64,000 nt of DNA, taken from assembly GCA_004362315.1 (NCBI GenBank), contig SNWL01000005.1, positions 744,001 through 808,000 of the forward strand. The letters run 5' to 3'. The first letter of the stretch is position 1. Each line of letters begins with the position of its first letter. The DNA comes from Mycobacterium sp. BK086. GTDB taxonomy: Bacteria; Actinomycetota; Actinomycetes; Mycobacteriales; Mycobacteriaceae. Below the pieces are notes generated by a model. That model saw only the letters and a program-made list of their open reading frames with translations, was not told where the DNA came from and did no database searches. Position numbers and translations under genes: made by a program. This document shows positions 20,579 to 29,035 of this stretch, in pieces.

Positions 20579-21271
20579 CTAGTTCTGCGGGTTCACGGTC
20601 AGCAGATCGATGGCCAACCGGATCTGCTCGTCGAACAGAACCCCGGGATCGGTGAACGTGTCGGCGCCGTACTGGTCGAAGATCTCCAGGCTGATCGCGC
20701 CGATGATCAGTGCCCAGACCGCGGTGCACCGGATCACCAGCGCGTCGTCGCCGGGAAAGCCGAACTCGTCACGCACCCGCAGGAGGTCCGCCGACATCGG
20801 TTGTGCGACATGATCTTCGGTGAGTGCGATGTCTCCCGTCGCCACCCCGGTGGCCACCGCGTCGAACAACATCCCGATCACCCGGGTGCCCGGCCCGGTG
20901 GTCAGGTCGGCAGGCGCGTGATAGCCCGGCACCGGGCTGCCGTAGAGCAGCGCCCAGTCGGCAGGCTGGGCGGTCGCCCACTGCCGCAGCGCGTGGGCGA
21001 TCGTTGCGACGTCCGCGCGCCAGCCGCCGTCGGTGTCCGCCCGGGCCTGCCCGACGGTGTCGGCCAGATCGGAATAGGCGTCGACCAGCAACAGGGTCAG
21101 CAGCGCGTCACGGCTGGCGACGTAGCGGTACACCGCCGAGGACACCATGCCCAGTTCGCGGGCGATCGCGCGCACCGAGAGCCCCGCCGCGCCCACCGTG
21201 GCCAGCTGCCGTCGGCCCAGCTCCACGATCTGCGCCTCGATGCGTTGTCGCGTGTCCTCCCGTTTCCCCAC
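20579..21271 (-). CDS. TetR-family regulator (Rv1816-like)
   Basis: A 230-residue repressor. The N-terminal helix-turn-helix is at about residues 22-48 (AGLSVRAIARELGMVSSAVYRYVASRDALL); the rest is a helical ligand-binding domain with a WHG-like C-terminal segment. It starts at GTG. The gene diverges from a DUF385 gene, and the shared intergenic region has palindromic half-sites built on AGAGC/GCTCT. The same-strand VOC and flavoprotein genes downstream may be part of its regulon. The ligand is unknown. Confidence 0.9.
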   Translation of the reverse strand: MGKREDTRQRIEAQIVELGRRQLATVGAAGLSVRAIARELGMVSSAVYRYVASRDALLTLLLVDAYSDLADTVGQARADTDGGWRADVATIAHALRQWATAQPADWALLYGSPVPGYHAPADLTTGPGTRVIGMLFDAVATGVATGDIALTEDHVAQPMSADLLRVRDEFGFPGDDALVIRCTAVWALIIGAISLEIFDQYGADTFTDPGVLFDEQIRLAIDLLTVNPQN

Positions 21272-21340
21272 GCGCCGAGTCTCGCACGTTCGAGATCACT
21301 GCTCTTGATTTTGGCGGAGCCGGCTGGCATCCTCGAAACA

Positions 21341-21353
21341 AGAGCACCGCTCT
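21341..21353. promoter_or_regulatory. Candidate TetR operator, AGAGC-ACC-GCTCT
   Basis: A 5-bp inverted repeat with a 3-bp centre lies between the divergent TetR and DUF385 genes. An additional half-site pair, TGCTCTTG at 21300-21307 and CAAGAGCA at 21339-21346, overlaps it and extends toward the TetR start. Clustered repeats of one half-site in a divergent TetR promoter are typical of autoregulatory operators. The assignment is inferred from position and symmetry only. Confidence 0.5.
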
Positions 21354-21372
21354 CTAAATGGAAGGCAGGCCG

Positions 21373-21813
21373 ATGAACCAGCACTACGACCGCCCGAACG
21401 CCGCAGCGCGGGTCTTCAACGCAGTCGTCCGACGGCTCGCCGAGGCCGGCATCAGCATCGCGGGAACCCGAGCCCTGCGGGTGCGCGGCCGAAAGTCCGG
21501 CGCACTGCACAGCGTGGTCGTCAATGTGCTCCGGGTCGACGGCGTCGACTACCTGGTGTCGCCACGCGGGAACACCCAGTGGGCGCGCAACGCACGGGCG
21601 GCCGGCGCTGTGGAGCTGGGTCCGCGCTGGCGGCATACCCCCGTCGCGGTCACCGAGGTCGCTGACGACGAGAAGCCCGACCTGCTCAGGCGCTACCTGG
21701 ATCGGTGGTACTGGGAGGTCAAGGGGCACATTGCCGGCCTCACGCCGGACTCCAGTGCCGATCAGTTACGCGCAGCCGCCCCGGTCATCCCGGTGTTCGC
21801 GCTCGCGCCCTAG
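21373..21813 (+). CDS. DUF385 / F420-dependent nitroreductase (Ddn)-family protein
   Basis: A 146-residue protein of the deazaflavin-dependent nitroreductase family. It shows the RGRKSGALHSVVVNVLRVDGVDYLVSPRGNTQWARN core, in which the K/R-S-G and G-x-x-xWxxN segments bind F420 in characterised members such as Ddn. The start used is ATG with GGAAGGCAGG upstream; an in-frame ATG five codons earlier overlaps that site. It is divergent from the TetR gene and probably controlled by it. It converges with the secreted protease-like gene, sharing CTAG. Confidence 0.87.
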   Translation: MNQHYDRPNAAARVFNAVVRRLAEAGISIAGTRALRVRGRKSGALHSVVVNVLRVDGVDYLVSPRGNTQWARNARAAGAVELGPRWRHTPVAVTEVADDEKPDLLRRYLDRWYWEVKGHIAGLTPDSSADQLRAAAPVIPVFALAP

Positions 21814-22505
21814 TTGGCGTTCGTCTCTTGGGCGGCGGCCACATTGACCACGCCGATGCCGGCATTGGCCTGCTGGCTGGTGGCCACCCAGGACACCGCC
21901 GCGGGGAAGGTGCCCCACGTGCTGTTGAACAGCCCGATGATCACGGCCTTGTTGTTGTCGACCGGCATGTAGACCGGCCCGCCGGAATCACCCTTCTGGC
22001 TGACCACGCCGTTCTCCATGGTGAACCAGCCGTTGTTGACCCGCTCGATCGATCCGCAGCTCTCGCCGGTGACGACGCCGAAGTGGCAGACCGGCTGGCC
22101 GGCGGCCATCGCCGGGGCGGCCTCGGCAACCAGCTGACGACCGCCGGGCAGGATGTTGTTGATGACGACGTCGGGGGCCAGGGTGATCGTCTCGTAGTCG
22201 GAAATCACCTGGTCGGTGCGCACGACGGCACCGTCGGGGGTGTTGTCCTGGGACGTCGAGACGGTGCCGATGATCTGGCCGTCACGATTGGTGACGGGCC
22301 CATCGGCGCGGCAGTGGCCGGCCGAATAGGCGATCCGCGCGGCGGGGTCGACGTAGCCGAGCGTGCAGACGTTACTGGCTTGGCGGATCTCCATCCCGGG
22401 TGAAACGACGACGCCGGGAGTAGCGTGAGCGGCTGGTGCCACGATCGCGGACGCAGCCAAGACGGCGGCGGTGGCGAGGAAACCCTTCCGAGCAAAACGC
22501 GACAC
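21810..22505 (-). CDS. Secreted trypsin-like serine protease fold protein (Rv1815-like)
   Basis: A 231-residue exported protein. Residues 1-29 are a signal peptide ending in AHA. The mature protein has a chymotrypsin-fold catalytic set: His in YSAGHCR near residue 63, a candidate Asp in the DYETITL region, and Ser in KGDSGGPVYM near residue 177. Three Cys residues can form disulphides. Synteny with Rv1815 is apparent. It starts at GTG. Between its start and the flavoprotein gene (22506-22655) I see no gene. Confidence 0.87.
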   Translation of the reverse strand: MSRFARKGFLATAAVLAASAIVAPAAHATPGVVVSPGMEIRQASNVCTLGYVDPAARIAYSAGHCRADGPVTNRDGQIIGTVSTSQDNTPDGAVVRTDQVISDYETITLAPDVVINNILPGGRQLVAEAAPAMAAGQPVCHFGVVTGESCGSIERVNNGWFTMENGVVSQKGDSGGPVYMPVDNNKAVIIGLFNSTWGTFPAAVSWVATSQQANAGIGVVNVAAAQETNAN

Positions 22506-22655
22506 TGTACACCCCGATCGGTCGGCGACTCGTCAAGGACGCGCCGCGAAAGTATCTCGACTGTGTATCGGCGCCGATCTCAAATCGTTACCAACGAACT
22601 ATGACGTACCCGGCGTGTCGCCGCAGCAATCCCGTCGAAGGGGTTTACAAGCGCG

Positions 22656-24062
22656 TTAGGAGTCGAACCCCAGCCCGAGCCGGTCGAGGGTGCGCAGGAA
22701 GATGTTGCGTTTGCCCGCGTTGTGATCCGCGCGGTTCAGCGACCACCGGGTGGCCTGGATGCCGATGCTTGCCGCCGGCTCGGGCGGGAACGGAAGCGGT
22801 TTGCGGTTGACCATCTCGAGTTCGGTGCGCTCGGTGGGATGCCCGTCGAGCAGGTCCAGGCAGACGTCGGCGGCGAACCGGGCCGCACCCACTCCGAGAC
22901 CGGTGAATCCGTTGACGTAGGCGATCCGCCCGCGCCCGGCCAGGCCCCAGTGCGCACAGAACCGGGTGTTGGTGTCGATCGCACCGGCCCAGCGGTGGCT
23001 GAATCGGACATCCTCGAGTTGCGGGAAGGTGATGAAGAAGTGCGCGGCGAGGCGGCGGTAGGTCTCCTGCCGGTCTTCGTAGGCCGGGTTGACCCGACGG
23101 CCGAAGTAGTAGACGGCGTCGTATCCGCCCCAGACGATCCGGTTGTCGGCCGAAAGCCGGTAGTAGTGGAACTGATTGGCGCTGTCGCCGATCCCCTGCC
23201 GCGATTGCCATCCGATGCGGTCGAGCTGAGCCGGCGTCAGCGGTTCGGTGGCCAGCACATAGTCGTACACCGGAATCGTGTGCAGCCGGTTGCGCTTGAG
23301 CAGGCTGGGAAAGACGTTGGTGGCCAGCACAACCTGGTCGGCCTCGATCACGCCGGTGCGGGTGGCCACCTGGATGCCGTTGCGGTCCCGCTCCACCGAC
23401 AGCGCCGCGGTGTGCTCGAAGATCTGCACGCCCGCCTCGGCGCACACGCGAGTGAGCTCGAAGACCAGCCGGGCGGGATGGACGATCGCACAGGTGTCGG
23501 CCGCGAACAGCCCGGCCTGATAGGTCGGCGAATCGACTTGGGCGCGCACCGCGGCCTGGTCGAGGAATTGTTCGTGGCCGTCCTCGGCGCCTTCCCGTAG
23601 CCACTCGACCTGATGCGGCTCGGTGGCAACGGTCAGCATGCCGGTGCGTTCCCAGTCCACCGCCATGCCGTACTTCGCGATGTCGGCCTGCATACCGTCG
23701 AGGTTGGCCAGCCCGAGCTTCTCCAGCTGGTCGAATTCACTTGGCCAACGGGACTTTCCGTTCTCGGCACCGTGGGTGATGCTGGCCTCGACGAAGCCGC
23801 CGTTGCGTCCCGATGCCGCCCAGCCGACCCGCTCGGCCTCGATCAGCACGACGCGCGCGCCGGGGTTGCGCTCGATCGCGTGCAACGCGCTCCACAGGCC
23901 GGCATAACCACCACCGACCACCAGCAGGTCGCAGCTCAGGCCGGCGGTCAGCTTCGGGTAGTCGGGACGGGGAATGTCCAGCCACATCGATCCGAACGAC
24001 GCCGACCCCAGTGCTCGGGAGATCAGCGCGGCGTCGACGGGGCGATCGAATACGGTCTGCAC
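22656..24062 (-). CDS. FAD-dependent amine/amino-acid oxidoreductase (DAO family)
   Basis: A 468-residue flavoenzyme of the DAO superfamily. The Rossmann motif DLLVVGGGYAGLWSALHAIE is at about residues 45-64, with ERVGWAASGRNGG just after it, a feature shared with gamma-glutamylputrescine oxidases and related enzymes. The C-terminal FAD contact is VNGFTGLGVGAARFAAD. Probable role: oxidative deamination of an amine or amino acid; the substrate is not fixed by the sequence. It starts at GTG and lies 28 nt after the antiporter gene's stop, on the same strand. Confidence 0.87.
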   Translation of the reverse strand: MQTVFDRPVDAALISRALGSASFGSMWLDIPRPDYPKLTAGLSCDLLVVGGGYAGLWSALHAIERNPGARVVLIEAERVGWAASGRNGGFVEASITHGAENGKSRWPSEFDQLEKLGLANLDGMQADIAKYGMAVDWERTGMLTVATEPHQVEWLREGAEDGHEQFLDQAAVRAQVDSPTYQAGLFAADTCAIVHPARLVFELTRVCAEAGVQIFEHTAALSVERDRNGIQVATRTGVIEADQVVLATNVFPSLLKRNRLHTIPVYDYVLATEPLTPAQLDRIGWQSRQGIGDSANQFHYYRLSADNRIVWGGYDAVYYFGRRVNPAYEDRQETYRRLAAHFFITFPQLEDVRFSHRWAGAIDTNTRFCAHWGLAGRGRIAYVNGFTGLGVGAARFAADVCLDLLDGHPTERTELEMVNRKPLPFPPEPAASIGIQATRWSLNRADHNAGKRNIFLRTLDRLGLGFDS

Positions 24063-24090
24063 GTCAGAATCCTGCCACGGCGTCGCCGCG

Positions 24091-25215
24091 CTACCTGGCG
24101 AATCGGGCGAGCAGGGGGCCGATGGTGGCCAACACGAATACGTATGGGGTGGCGAGGGATCCGATCGCGGCCACTGATGTTCCGGCCAACCCGATGATCA
24201 CCAGCGAGAACTCGCCGCGGGCGATCAGCGCCGTGCCGGCACGCAGCTGACCCGGCCGTCCCACGCCGTCGCGGCGGGCCGCGTAGACGCCGGTGGCCAC
24301 CTTGGTGATCGCGGTGACCGCGGCGAGTAACGCGGCCGCCGGCAGCATCGGCACCAGGTCTTTGGGATCCACCGACAGCCCGATCGCCAGAAAGAACACG
24401 GCGGCGAACAGATCGCGCAGTGGCGTCAGGACGGCGCGGGCCCGTTCGGCGGTCTCCCCCGTCAGCGTCAGCCCGACCAGGAACGCGCCGACCGCCGCCG
24501 AGGCGTGCAGATGTTCGGCGGCAGCCGCGACGAGCAACGTCAGGCCGAGGATGCGCAGCAGGAGTTGCTCGTCGTCCGGGTGCGCGATGAGACGTCCGAC
24601 GTGATGGCCCCAGCGATACGACGCCGCGAACACCGCGACCAGCGCGATCATCGCGGCGCCCATCCACAGCAGCGCCTCCCACCAGGTGCCGCCCGCCGCC
24701 AGCACCGCAAGCAGCGGCAGGTAGGCGGCCATCGCGAAATCCTCGAGCACCAGGATCGACAGCACCGCGGGGGTTTCCCGGTTACCCAGCCGGCGCAGGT
24801 CGTTGAGCAGCCGGGCGATCACCCCGGACGACGAGATGAATGTGATGCCGGCCATCGCCAGGATGCCGACGAAGTTCAGGCCGAGCAGCCAGCCGGCGAT
24901 CGCACCCGGGGTGGCGTTGAGAACGAGGTCGACGCCGGCCGACGGCAGGTGACGCCGCATGCTGGCGGCGAACTCGCCGATCGAGAACTCCAGGCCCAGG
25001 GTCAGCAGCAGCAAGACGACGCCGATCGTTGCGCCGGTCGACACGAACTCCCCTGCCGCCGGAATCGGCGCGATACCGCCGTTGCCCAGCGCCAGCCCCG
25101 CGAGCAGGTACAGCGGGATCGGTGAGAGTGCGAACCGGCGCGCCAGTGTTCCCAGGAAGGTCAGGACCGTGAAGATGACGCCGAGTTCGAGGAGGAGCGC
25201 CGCCGACACCGCCAC
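24091..25215 (-). CDS. Cation:proton antiporter, CPA2 family (KhtU-like)
   Basis: A 374-residue membrane protein with about eleven or twelve TM helices. It contains the CPA2 core: GVVLLLLTLGLEFS, ITFISSSGVIARLLNDLRRL, and the ion-binding region SILVLEDFAMAAYLP. It lacks the C-terminal RCK/TrkA-N domain of KefB/KefC. That role is probably supplied by the separate TrkA-C protein five bases upstream, the arrangement of KhtT-KhtU systems that exchange K+ for H+. It starts at GTG. Confidence 0.88.
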   Translation of the reverse strand: MAVSAALLLELGVIFTVLTFLGTLARRFALSPIPLYLLAGLALGNGGIAPIPAAGEFVSTGATIGVVLLLLTLGLEFSIGEFAASMRRHLPSAGVDLVLNATPGAIAGWLLGLNFVGILAMAGITFISSSGVIARLLNDLRRLGNRETPAVLSILVLEDFAMAAYLPLLAVLAAGGTWWEALLWMGAAMIALVAVFAASYRWGHHVGRLIAHPDDEQLLLRILGLTLLVAAAAEHLHASAAVGAFLVGLTLTGETAERARAVLTPLRDLFAAVFFLAIGLSVDPKDLVPMLPAAALLAAVTAITKVATGVYAARRDGVGRPGQLRAGTALIARGEFSLVIIGLAGTSVAAIGSLATPYVFVLATIGPLLARFAR

Positions 25216-25220
25216 CGGCG

Positions 25221-25703
25221 TCAGCCTTGGTCGACGATGCGCCGGACGCCTGCGATGCCGTTTTCGGTGCCGATGACGACGAGGACGTCATCGGCGTGCA
25301 ACACCTCGGCCGGACCCGGCGAGGCCAGCACTTCCTCGTCGCGCACGATCGCCACGATCGACGCGCCGGTGCGGGTGCGCGCCTTGGTGTCTCCGAGCGG
25401 CCGGTCGACGAACGGTGAGGTCGGGACGATCTCCACCTGACCGGCGTCCAATCCTGGGACCTCCTTGGTCAGGTCGGCGAAACGTTCCACCATCCGTGGG
25501 GCGCCGAGGATCTGCGCCAACGCGTCGGCTTCGTCGTCGGTGAGCCGGAAAACCGGTCGCGCCTGGTCGGGGTCGGCGGCGCCATAGACGACGAATTCGA
25601 AATCACCACTGCGACGGGCGATCACGCCGATGCGGTTGCCGTCGGCGTTGTCGAACTCGTAGCGCAGCCCGACTCCGGGCAGCAGGACTTCCTTGACCTC
25701 CAT
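25221..25703 (-). CDS. TrkA-C (RCK_C) domain regulatory subunit (KhtT-like)
   Basis: A 160-residue soluble protein. The N-terminal half (MEVKEVLLPGVGLRYEF) matches the KhtT N-domain, and residues 80-160 form an RCK_C domain (VDRPLGDTKARTRTGASIVA, then PGPAEVLHADDVLVVIGT). RCK_C domains bind nucleotides such as c-di-AMP in known relatives and gate the partner. The start is uncertain: ATG codons at 25703, 25712 and further up are in frame; I choose 25703 because of family N-termini and a GAGG nine bases upstream. It is co-transcribed with the antiporter. Confidence 0.87.
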   Translation of the reverse strand: MEVKEVLLPGVGLRYEFDNADGNRIGVIARRSGDFEFVVYGAADPDQARPVFRLTDDEADALAQILGAPRMVERFADLTKEVPGLDAGQVEIVPTSPFVDRPLGDTKARTRTGASIVAIVRDEEVLASPGPAEVLHADDVLVVIGTENGIAGVRRIVDQG

Positions 25704-25739
25704 GGGCTCCATCCTCGATGACGGCACCGATGCTGTGAA

Positions 25740-26678
25740 TTATCTGTTCGCCACCGTAACGGACTGCGCGGCCGCCGTGGGCGTCCAGCCCGGCGGCCCG
25801 AACACGTAGCCAAGCCGATCGCGCCAGCGGGTGGCCGCGCGCACGTCATGCGCGATCGCCACGTACTCGCGGGTCTGCAGCTTCCAGATGTTGAAGGTGT
25901 TGACCGGTTTGGTCAGCCCGTAGTGCGGGCGGAACAGTTCGGGCTGGAAACTGCCGAAAAGGCGATCCCAGATAATGAAAATTCCACCGTAGTTCTTGTC
26001 CAGATATTCGGGATCCATGCCGTGGTGCACGCGGTGGTGCGACGGGGTGTTGAACACGAACTCGAAGGCTCTGGGCAACGTGCCGATGCGTTCGGTGTGG
26101 ATCCAGAACTGGTAGATCAGGCTGATCGAGAAGCTGGTGAACACCATCCACGGCGGAACGCCCAACAGCGGCAACGGAATCCACATGATGATCTCGCCGC
26201 TGTTGTTCCACTTCTGCCGCAGCGCGGTCGCGAAGTTGAAGTACCGGCTGGAGTGGTGGGCCTGATGGGTGGCCCAGATCAGCCGCACCCGGTGTGCGGT
26301 GCGGTGGTAGGCGTAGAACAGGATGTCCACCCCGACGATCGCGATCACCCACGTGTACCACTTCGTCGGCGACAGATGCCACGGCGCGACGTAGGCGTAC
26401 AGCGCGGCATAGCCCAGCAGGGCCAGGAACTTCCAGGCGCCCATCGTCGCCACCGACACCAGGCCCATCGAGATCGAGTTCCAGGCGTCGCGGGTGTGAT
26501 AGCCGCCCGACGCGGGGCGGTCCTCCTCGGTCAGCTTCTCGAGCTTGCGGGCAGCGGTCCACTCGATGATCAGTAGCAGCAGAAAGAACGGGATCGCGAA
26601 CAGCACCGGGTCGCGCATTTGAGGCGGGAGAACGGACAGCCATTCCCCGATTCGGTCCACGTCAGACACCTCCCGCAC
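25740..26678 (-). CDS. Fatty acid hydroxylase / sterol desaturase family membrane enzyme
   Basis: A 312-residue membrane protein with four or so TM helices and the eight-histidine di-iron signature: YHRTAHR, HQAHHSSRYF, and HHRVHHG, plus HYGLTKP. These are shared by ERG3-type C5 sterol desaturases and alkylglycerol or fatty acid hydroxylases. M. tuberculosis erg3 (Rv1814) has a similar size, but here the gene lies 3 kb away from the Rv1815 counterpart. The substrate could be a host-derived or endogenous lipid. It stands next to the KhtT-like gene, 36 nt away on the same strand. Confidence 0.88.
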   Translation of the reverse strand: MREVSDVDRIGEWLSVLPPQMRDPVLFAIPFFLLLLIIEWTAARKLEKLTEEDRPASGGYHTRDAWNSISMGLVSVATMGAWKFLALLGYAALYAYVAPWHLSPTKWYTWVIAIVGVDILFYAYHRTAHRVRLIWATHQAHHSSRYFNFATALRQKWNNSGEIIMWIPLPLLGVPPWMVFTSFSISLIYQFWIHTERIGTLPRAFEFVFNTPSHHRVHHGMDPEYLDKNYGGIFIIWDRLFGSFQPELFRPHYGLTKPVNTFNIWKLQTREYVAIAHDVRAATRWRDRLGYVFGPPGWTPTAAAQSVTVANR

Positions 26679-26721
26679 GGGAGTCTAACGCGCCTTGTTA
26701 GACACCGGTTCAAGAAGCGGG

Positions 26722-28272
26722 TCAGCGGAAGCTGAGCACTTCGTCACCCCAGGCCTGCCGGATCTGGCGGTCCAGGTCGTCCACGACACGGTCGTGGGCG
26801 TCGATGACCAGGGTGGCGCGGTCGTCGCTGCGGTAGGGCGCCCATTGCGGCTGGCCGATCGGCACGTTCGGATCGCCGGTGGCCGCGAACGCGGTCCAGC
26901 GGGCACGCATCCGCGCCGAGAGCTCGTCACCGGTCTTCAGCCCGCCGAGTTTGAAGGTCACGTCGCGGGGGCCGGACACCAGGTTTCCCCACACGTAGAT
27001 CAGCTCGGTGGCATGGGCGGCGCCGAGCTGGATCAGCTTGAAAATCGGTGTCGCCCAATCGAATCGGTAGAGGTACACCGGAGCCGACGCGCTGTGCCCC
27101 TCGGCGAACCACACGGTCGGCATCCGGAAGCCCATGTCGCGGGCCACCTCGATGCTGCGGGTGCGGGCCCGCCGGGCCGGGTAGGCCATGCTGACCTGCT
27201 CGGCGGTGGGAAGCTGCAGGCCCGGCTGGTCGTCGGCCATCTCTGTGAACATCGTGCGCACCGCCTTGGGGGCGACAGGCATCAGCGGCGAACGCATGAA
27301 CCGGAACAGCTTGGCCTCGTCCTTGTTGGTGCCGATCAGCAGCGGCACCGGGTGGGTCTTCCCGGCGCGTGCCAGCGTCACCGGATAGTCCGGGACGAGA
27401 TCGCCGTCGACCGTCGGCGCGAACGCCAGCCGGCCCGGCATCGCCGTCGGGATGTGATCGAAGATCTCCATGGAGGCGTCGATCAGCGTCTGCACGGGCG
27501 CCCGGTGGGCTTCGGCGGCGGTCATACCGAGCCGCTGCAGGAACATCTCGGACACCGCGCTCGCACGCTTGCTGTCGTAGACCGACGTGGCCGGTGCGCT
27601 CTGGGCAATGGCACGCGAGAACAGACCGGCCGCCTGCGGGACCGCCAGCAGCGTGGTGATGATCCCGGCCCCGGCGGATTCGCCGAACAGGGTCACCCGG
27701 TCCGGGTCGCCGCCGAATCCGGCGATGTTGTCCTGCACCCAGCGCAGTGCGGCCAGCACGTCGCGCAGGGCGACGTTGCTGTCGAAACCGGCCGACGAGA
27801 GGTCGATGAAACCCAATGCCCCGAGCCGGTAGTTGATGGTCACGACGACGACGTCGGACTCGCCGGCCAGGACCGATCCGTCGTACAGCGGCTGGCTGCC
27901 GGAGCCGAAAATGTAGGCCCCGCCGTGCACCCAGACCATCACCGGCTTGGGCGAGATGTTGACGGCATCCACATCGGACGGCGCCCAGATGTTCAGGAAC
28001 AGGCAGTCCTCGTCGGCGCGGGTGCCCAGGCCCATCGGGATGGGGCTGCGAGGCTGCGGGCTGACCGGTCCGAAGGCCGTCGCGTCCATGATCTCGGCCG
28101 ACGGCTCCGGCGCCACTGGCGCCCGCCACCGCAGCTCGCCGACGGGCGGGGCGGCGTAGCGAATGCCCTTCCACGTCCTGACCCGGCCGTCATCGCTACC
28201 GCGGACCGGGCCGTATCCGGTCTCGACGACCGGCTGGCCGGGGACCTGGCGAATATTGGTGTCCGCTGTCAT
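26722..28272 (-). CDS. Type B carboxylesterase (cholinesterase-like)
   Basis: A 516-residue serine hydrolase. The nucleophile is in LFGESAGAG (Ser near residue 198), the acid is in the NKDEAKLF region, and the His is in the GAAHATELIYVW segment. The N-terminal GPVRGSDDGRVRTWKGIRYA and EDCLFLNIWAP are typical of the family. The start at ATG (MTADTN) is preferred; the open frame continues 40 codons upstream into the divergent promoter region and lacks family resemblance. It diverges from the SMR pair, with a palindrome in between. No signal peptide is present. Confidence 0.9.
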   Translation of the reverse strand: MTADTNIRQVPGQPVVETGYGPVRGSDDGRVRTWKGIRYAAPPVGELRWRAPVAPEPSAEIMDATAFGPVSPQPRSPIPMGLGTRADEDCLFLNIWAPSDVDAVNISPKPVMVWVHGGAYIFGSGSQPLYDGSVLAGESDVVVVTINYRLGALGFIDLSSAGFDSNVALRDVLAALRWVQDNIAGFGGDPDRVTLFGESAGAGIITTLLAVPQAAGLFSRAIAQSAPATSVYDSKRASAVSEMFLQRLGMTAAEAHRAPVQTLIDASMEIFDHIPTAMPGRLAFAPTVDGDLVPDYPVTLARAGKTHPVPLLIGTNKDEAKLFRFMRSPLMPVAPKAVRTMFTEMADDQPGLQLPTAEQVSMAYPARRARTRSIEVARDMGFRMPTVWFAEGHSASAPVYLYRFDWATPIFKLIQLGAAHATELIYVWGNLVSGPRDVTFKLGGLKTGDELSARMRARWTAFAATGDPNVPIGQPQWAPYRSDDRATLVIDAHDRVVDDLDRQIRQAWGDEVLSFR

Positions 28273-28281
28273 CCCATCCAC

Positions 28282-28297
28282 GTTACCGACGGGTAAC
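28282..28297. promoter_or_regulatory. Inverted repeat GTTACC-GACG-GGTAAC in a divergent promoter
   Basis: A perfect 6-bp inverted repeat with a 4-bp centre lies directly upstream of the carboxylesterase start and about 80 nt before the SMR operon. It shares the sequence GGGTAACC with a second palindrome at 30204-30217. The position fits an operator for a shared regulator of the divergent genes. This is inferred from symmetry and recurrence. Confidence 0.45.
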
Positions 28298-28376
28298 CGC
28301 GTTTGCGGTATGACGGCCGACACAAATCGGCGCCCAGCTATCCTGACCAGGCTGATAGCCGATGGAGGTGCGGGGC

Positions 28377-28712
28377 GTGCGGAAGTGGGCACTACTTCTG
28401 GCCGCCATCTGTGTCGAGGTCACCGGCACCCTGTCGCTGCGGGCTTCCCAGGATCACCGGGCCTGGCTGATCGTGGTCGTCATCGGCTATGTCGCCTCGT
28501 TCTATTTCCTGGCCCAGGTGCTGCGGGCCGGCATGCCGGTCGGTGTCGCCTACGGCGTCTGGGGCGCGGTGGGCACCGCGGCGACGGCGGCGCTGGCCGC
28601 GGTGATCTTCGGCGACCCGTTCACCACCCCGATCATTGTGGGCATTGGGCTGATCATCGTCGGGGTCCTGATGGTCGAGCTCGGCTCCCGGCACCAGGAG
28701 ACCCCGTCATGA
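28377..28712 (+). CDS. Small multidrug resistance (SMR) family transporter, subunit 1
   Basis: A 111-residue protein with four TM helices. The essential membrane Glu is in LAAICVEVTGTLSLRAS (residues 7-23), and the AYGVWGAVGTA motif follows in TM3. The GTG start is supported by GGAGG eight bases upstream; an ATG five codons earlier sits on that site. The stop overlaps the next SMR gene's ATG (ATGA). Tandem, non-identical SMR genes usually encode heterodimeric pumps that export quaternary ammonium or guanidinium compounds using the proton gradient. Confidence 0.88.
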   Translation: MRKWALLLAAICVEVTGTLSLRASQDHRAWLIVVVIGYVASFYFLAQVLRAGMPVGVAYGVWGAVGTAATAALAAVIFGDPFTTPIIVGIGLIIVGVLMVELGSRHQETPS

Positions 28713-29035
28713 TGTGGTTGACGCTGGCCGGGGCCATTCTCGTCGAGGTGTGCGCCACCCTGTCGTTGCGTGCGTCGGACGGCTTTCGCAAGAAGGTCTG
28801 GATCGCGCCGATGTTGATCGGCTACCTGATCTCGTTCACGCTGCTGTCGGTGACGCTGTCGCTGGGGATGCCGGTCGGCGTCGCCTACGGGGTCTGGTCG
28901 GCGGCGGGTGTGGCGCTGATCGCGGTGATCGCGCGGGCGTTGTTCAAAGAACCGCTCACCCCGCTGATGGTGGCCGGCATCGGGCTGATCATCGCCGGCG
29001 TGCTCACGATCGAACTGACTGGCTCCGCGGGCTGA
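28709..29035 (+). CDS. Small multidrug resistance (SMR) family transporter, subunit 2
   Basis: A 108-residue four-TM protein. The key Glu is in ILVEVCATLSLRASDG, with GVAYGVWSAAGVALI in TM3. It is related to but distinct from the preceding SMR protein, and its start overlaps that gene's stop by four bases, which supports an obligate heterodimer. The two differ in loop charge, e.g. a basic FRKKVWIAP loop here, a usual feature of antiparallel SMR pairs. Its 3' end overlaps the convergent MFS gene by 32 nt. Confidence 0.88.
   Translation: MMWLTLAGAILVEVCATLSLRASDGFRKKVWIAPMLIGYLISFTLLSVTLSLGMPVGVAYGVWSAAGVALIAVIARALFKEPLTPLMVAGIGLIIAGVLTIELTGSAG

Noticed and set aside
26695..28296. A 533-codon open frame on the plus strand opposite the carboxylesterase
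   Set aside because: Same codon-bias artefact. The esterase on the minus strand has a complete catalytic set, and the plus-strand product is Arg/His-rich without a recognisable fold.
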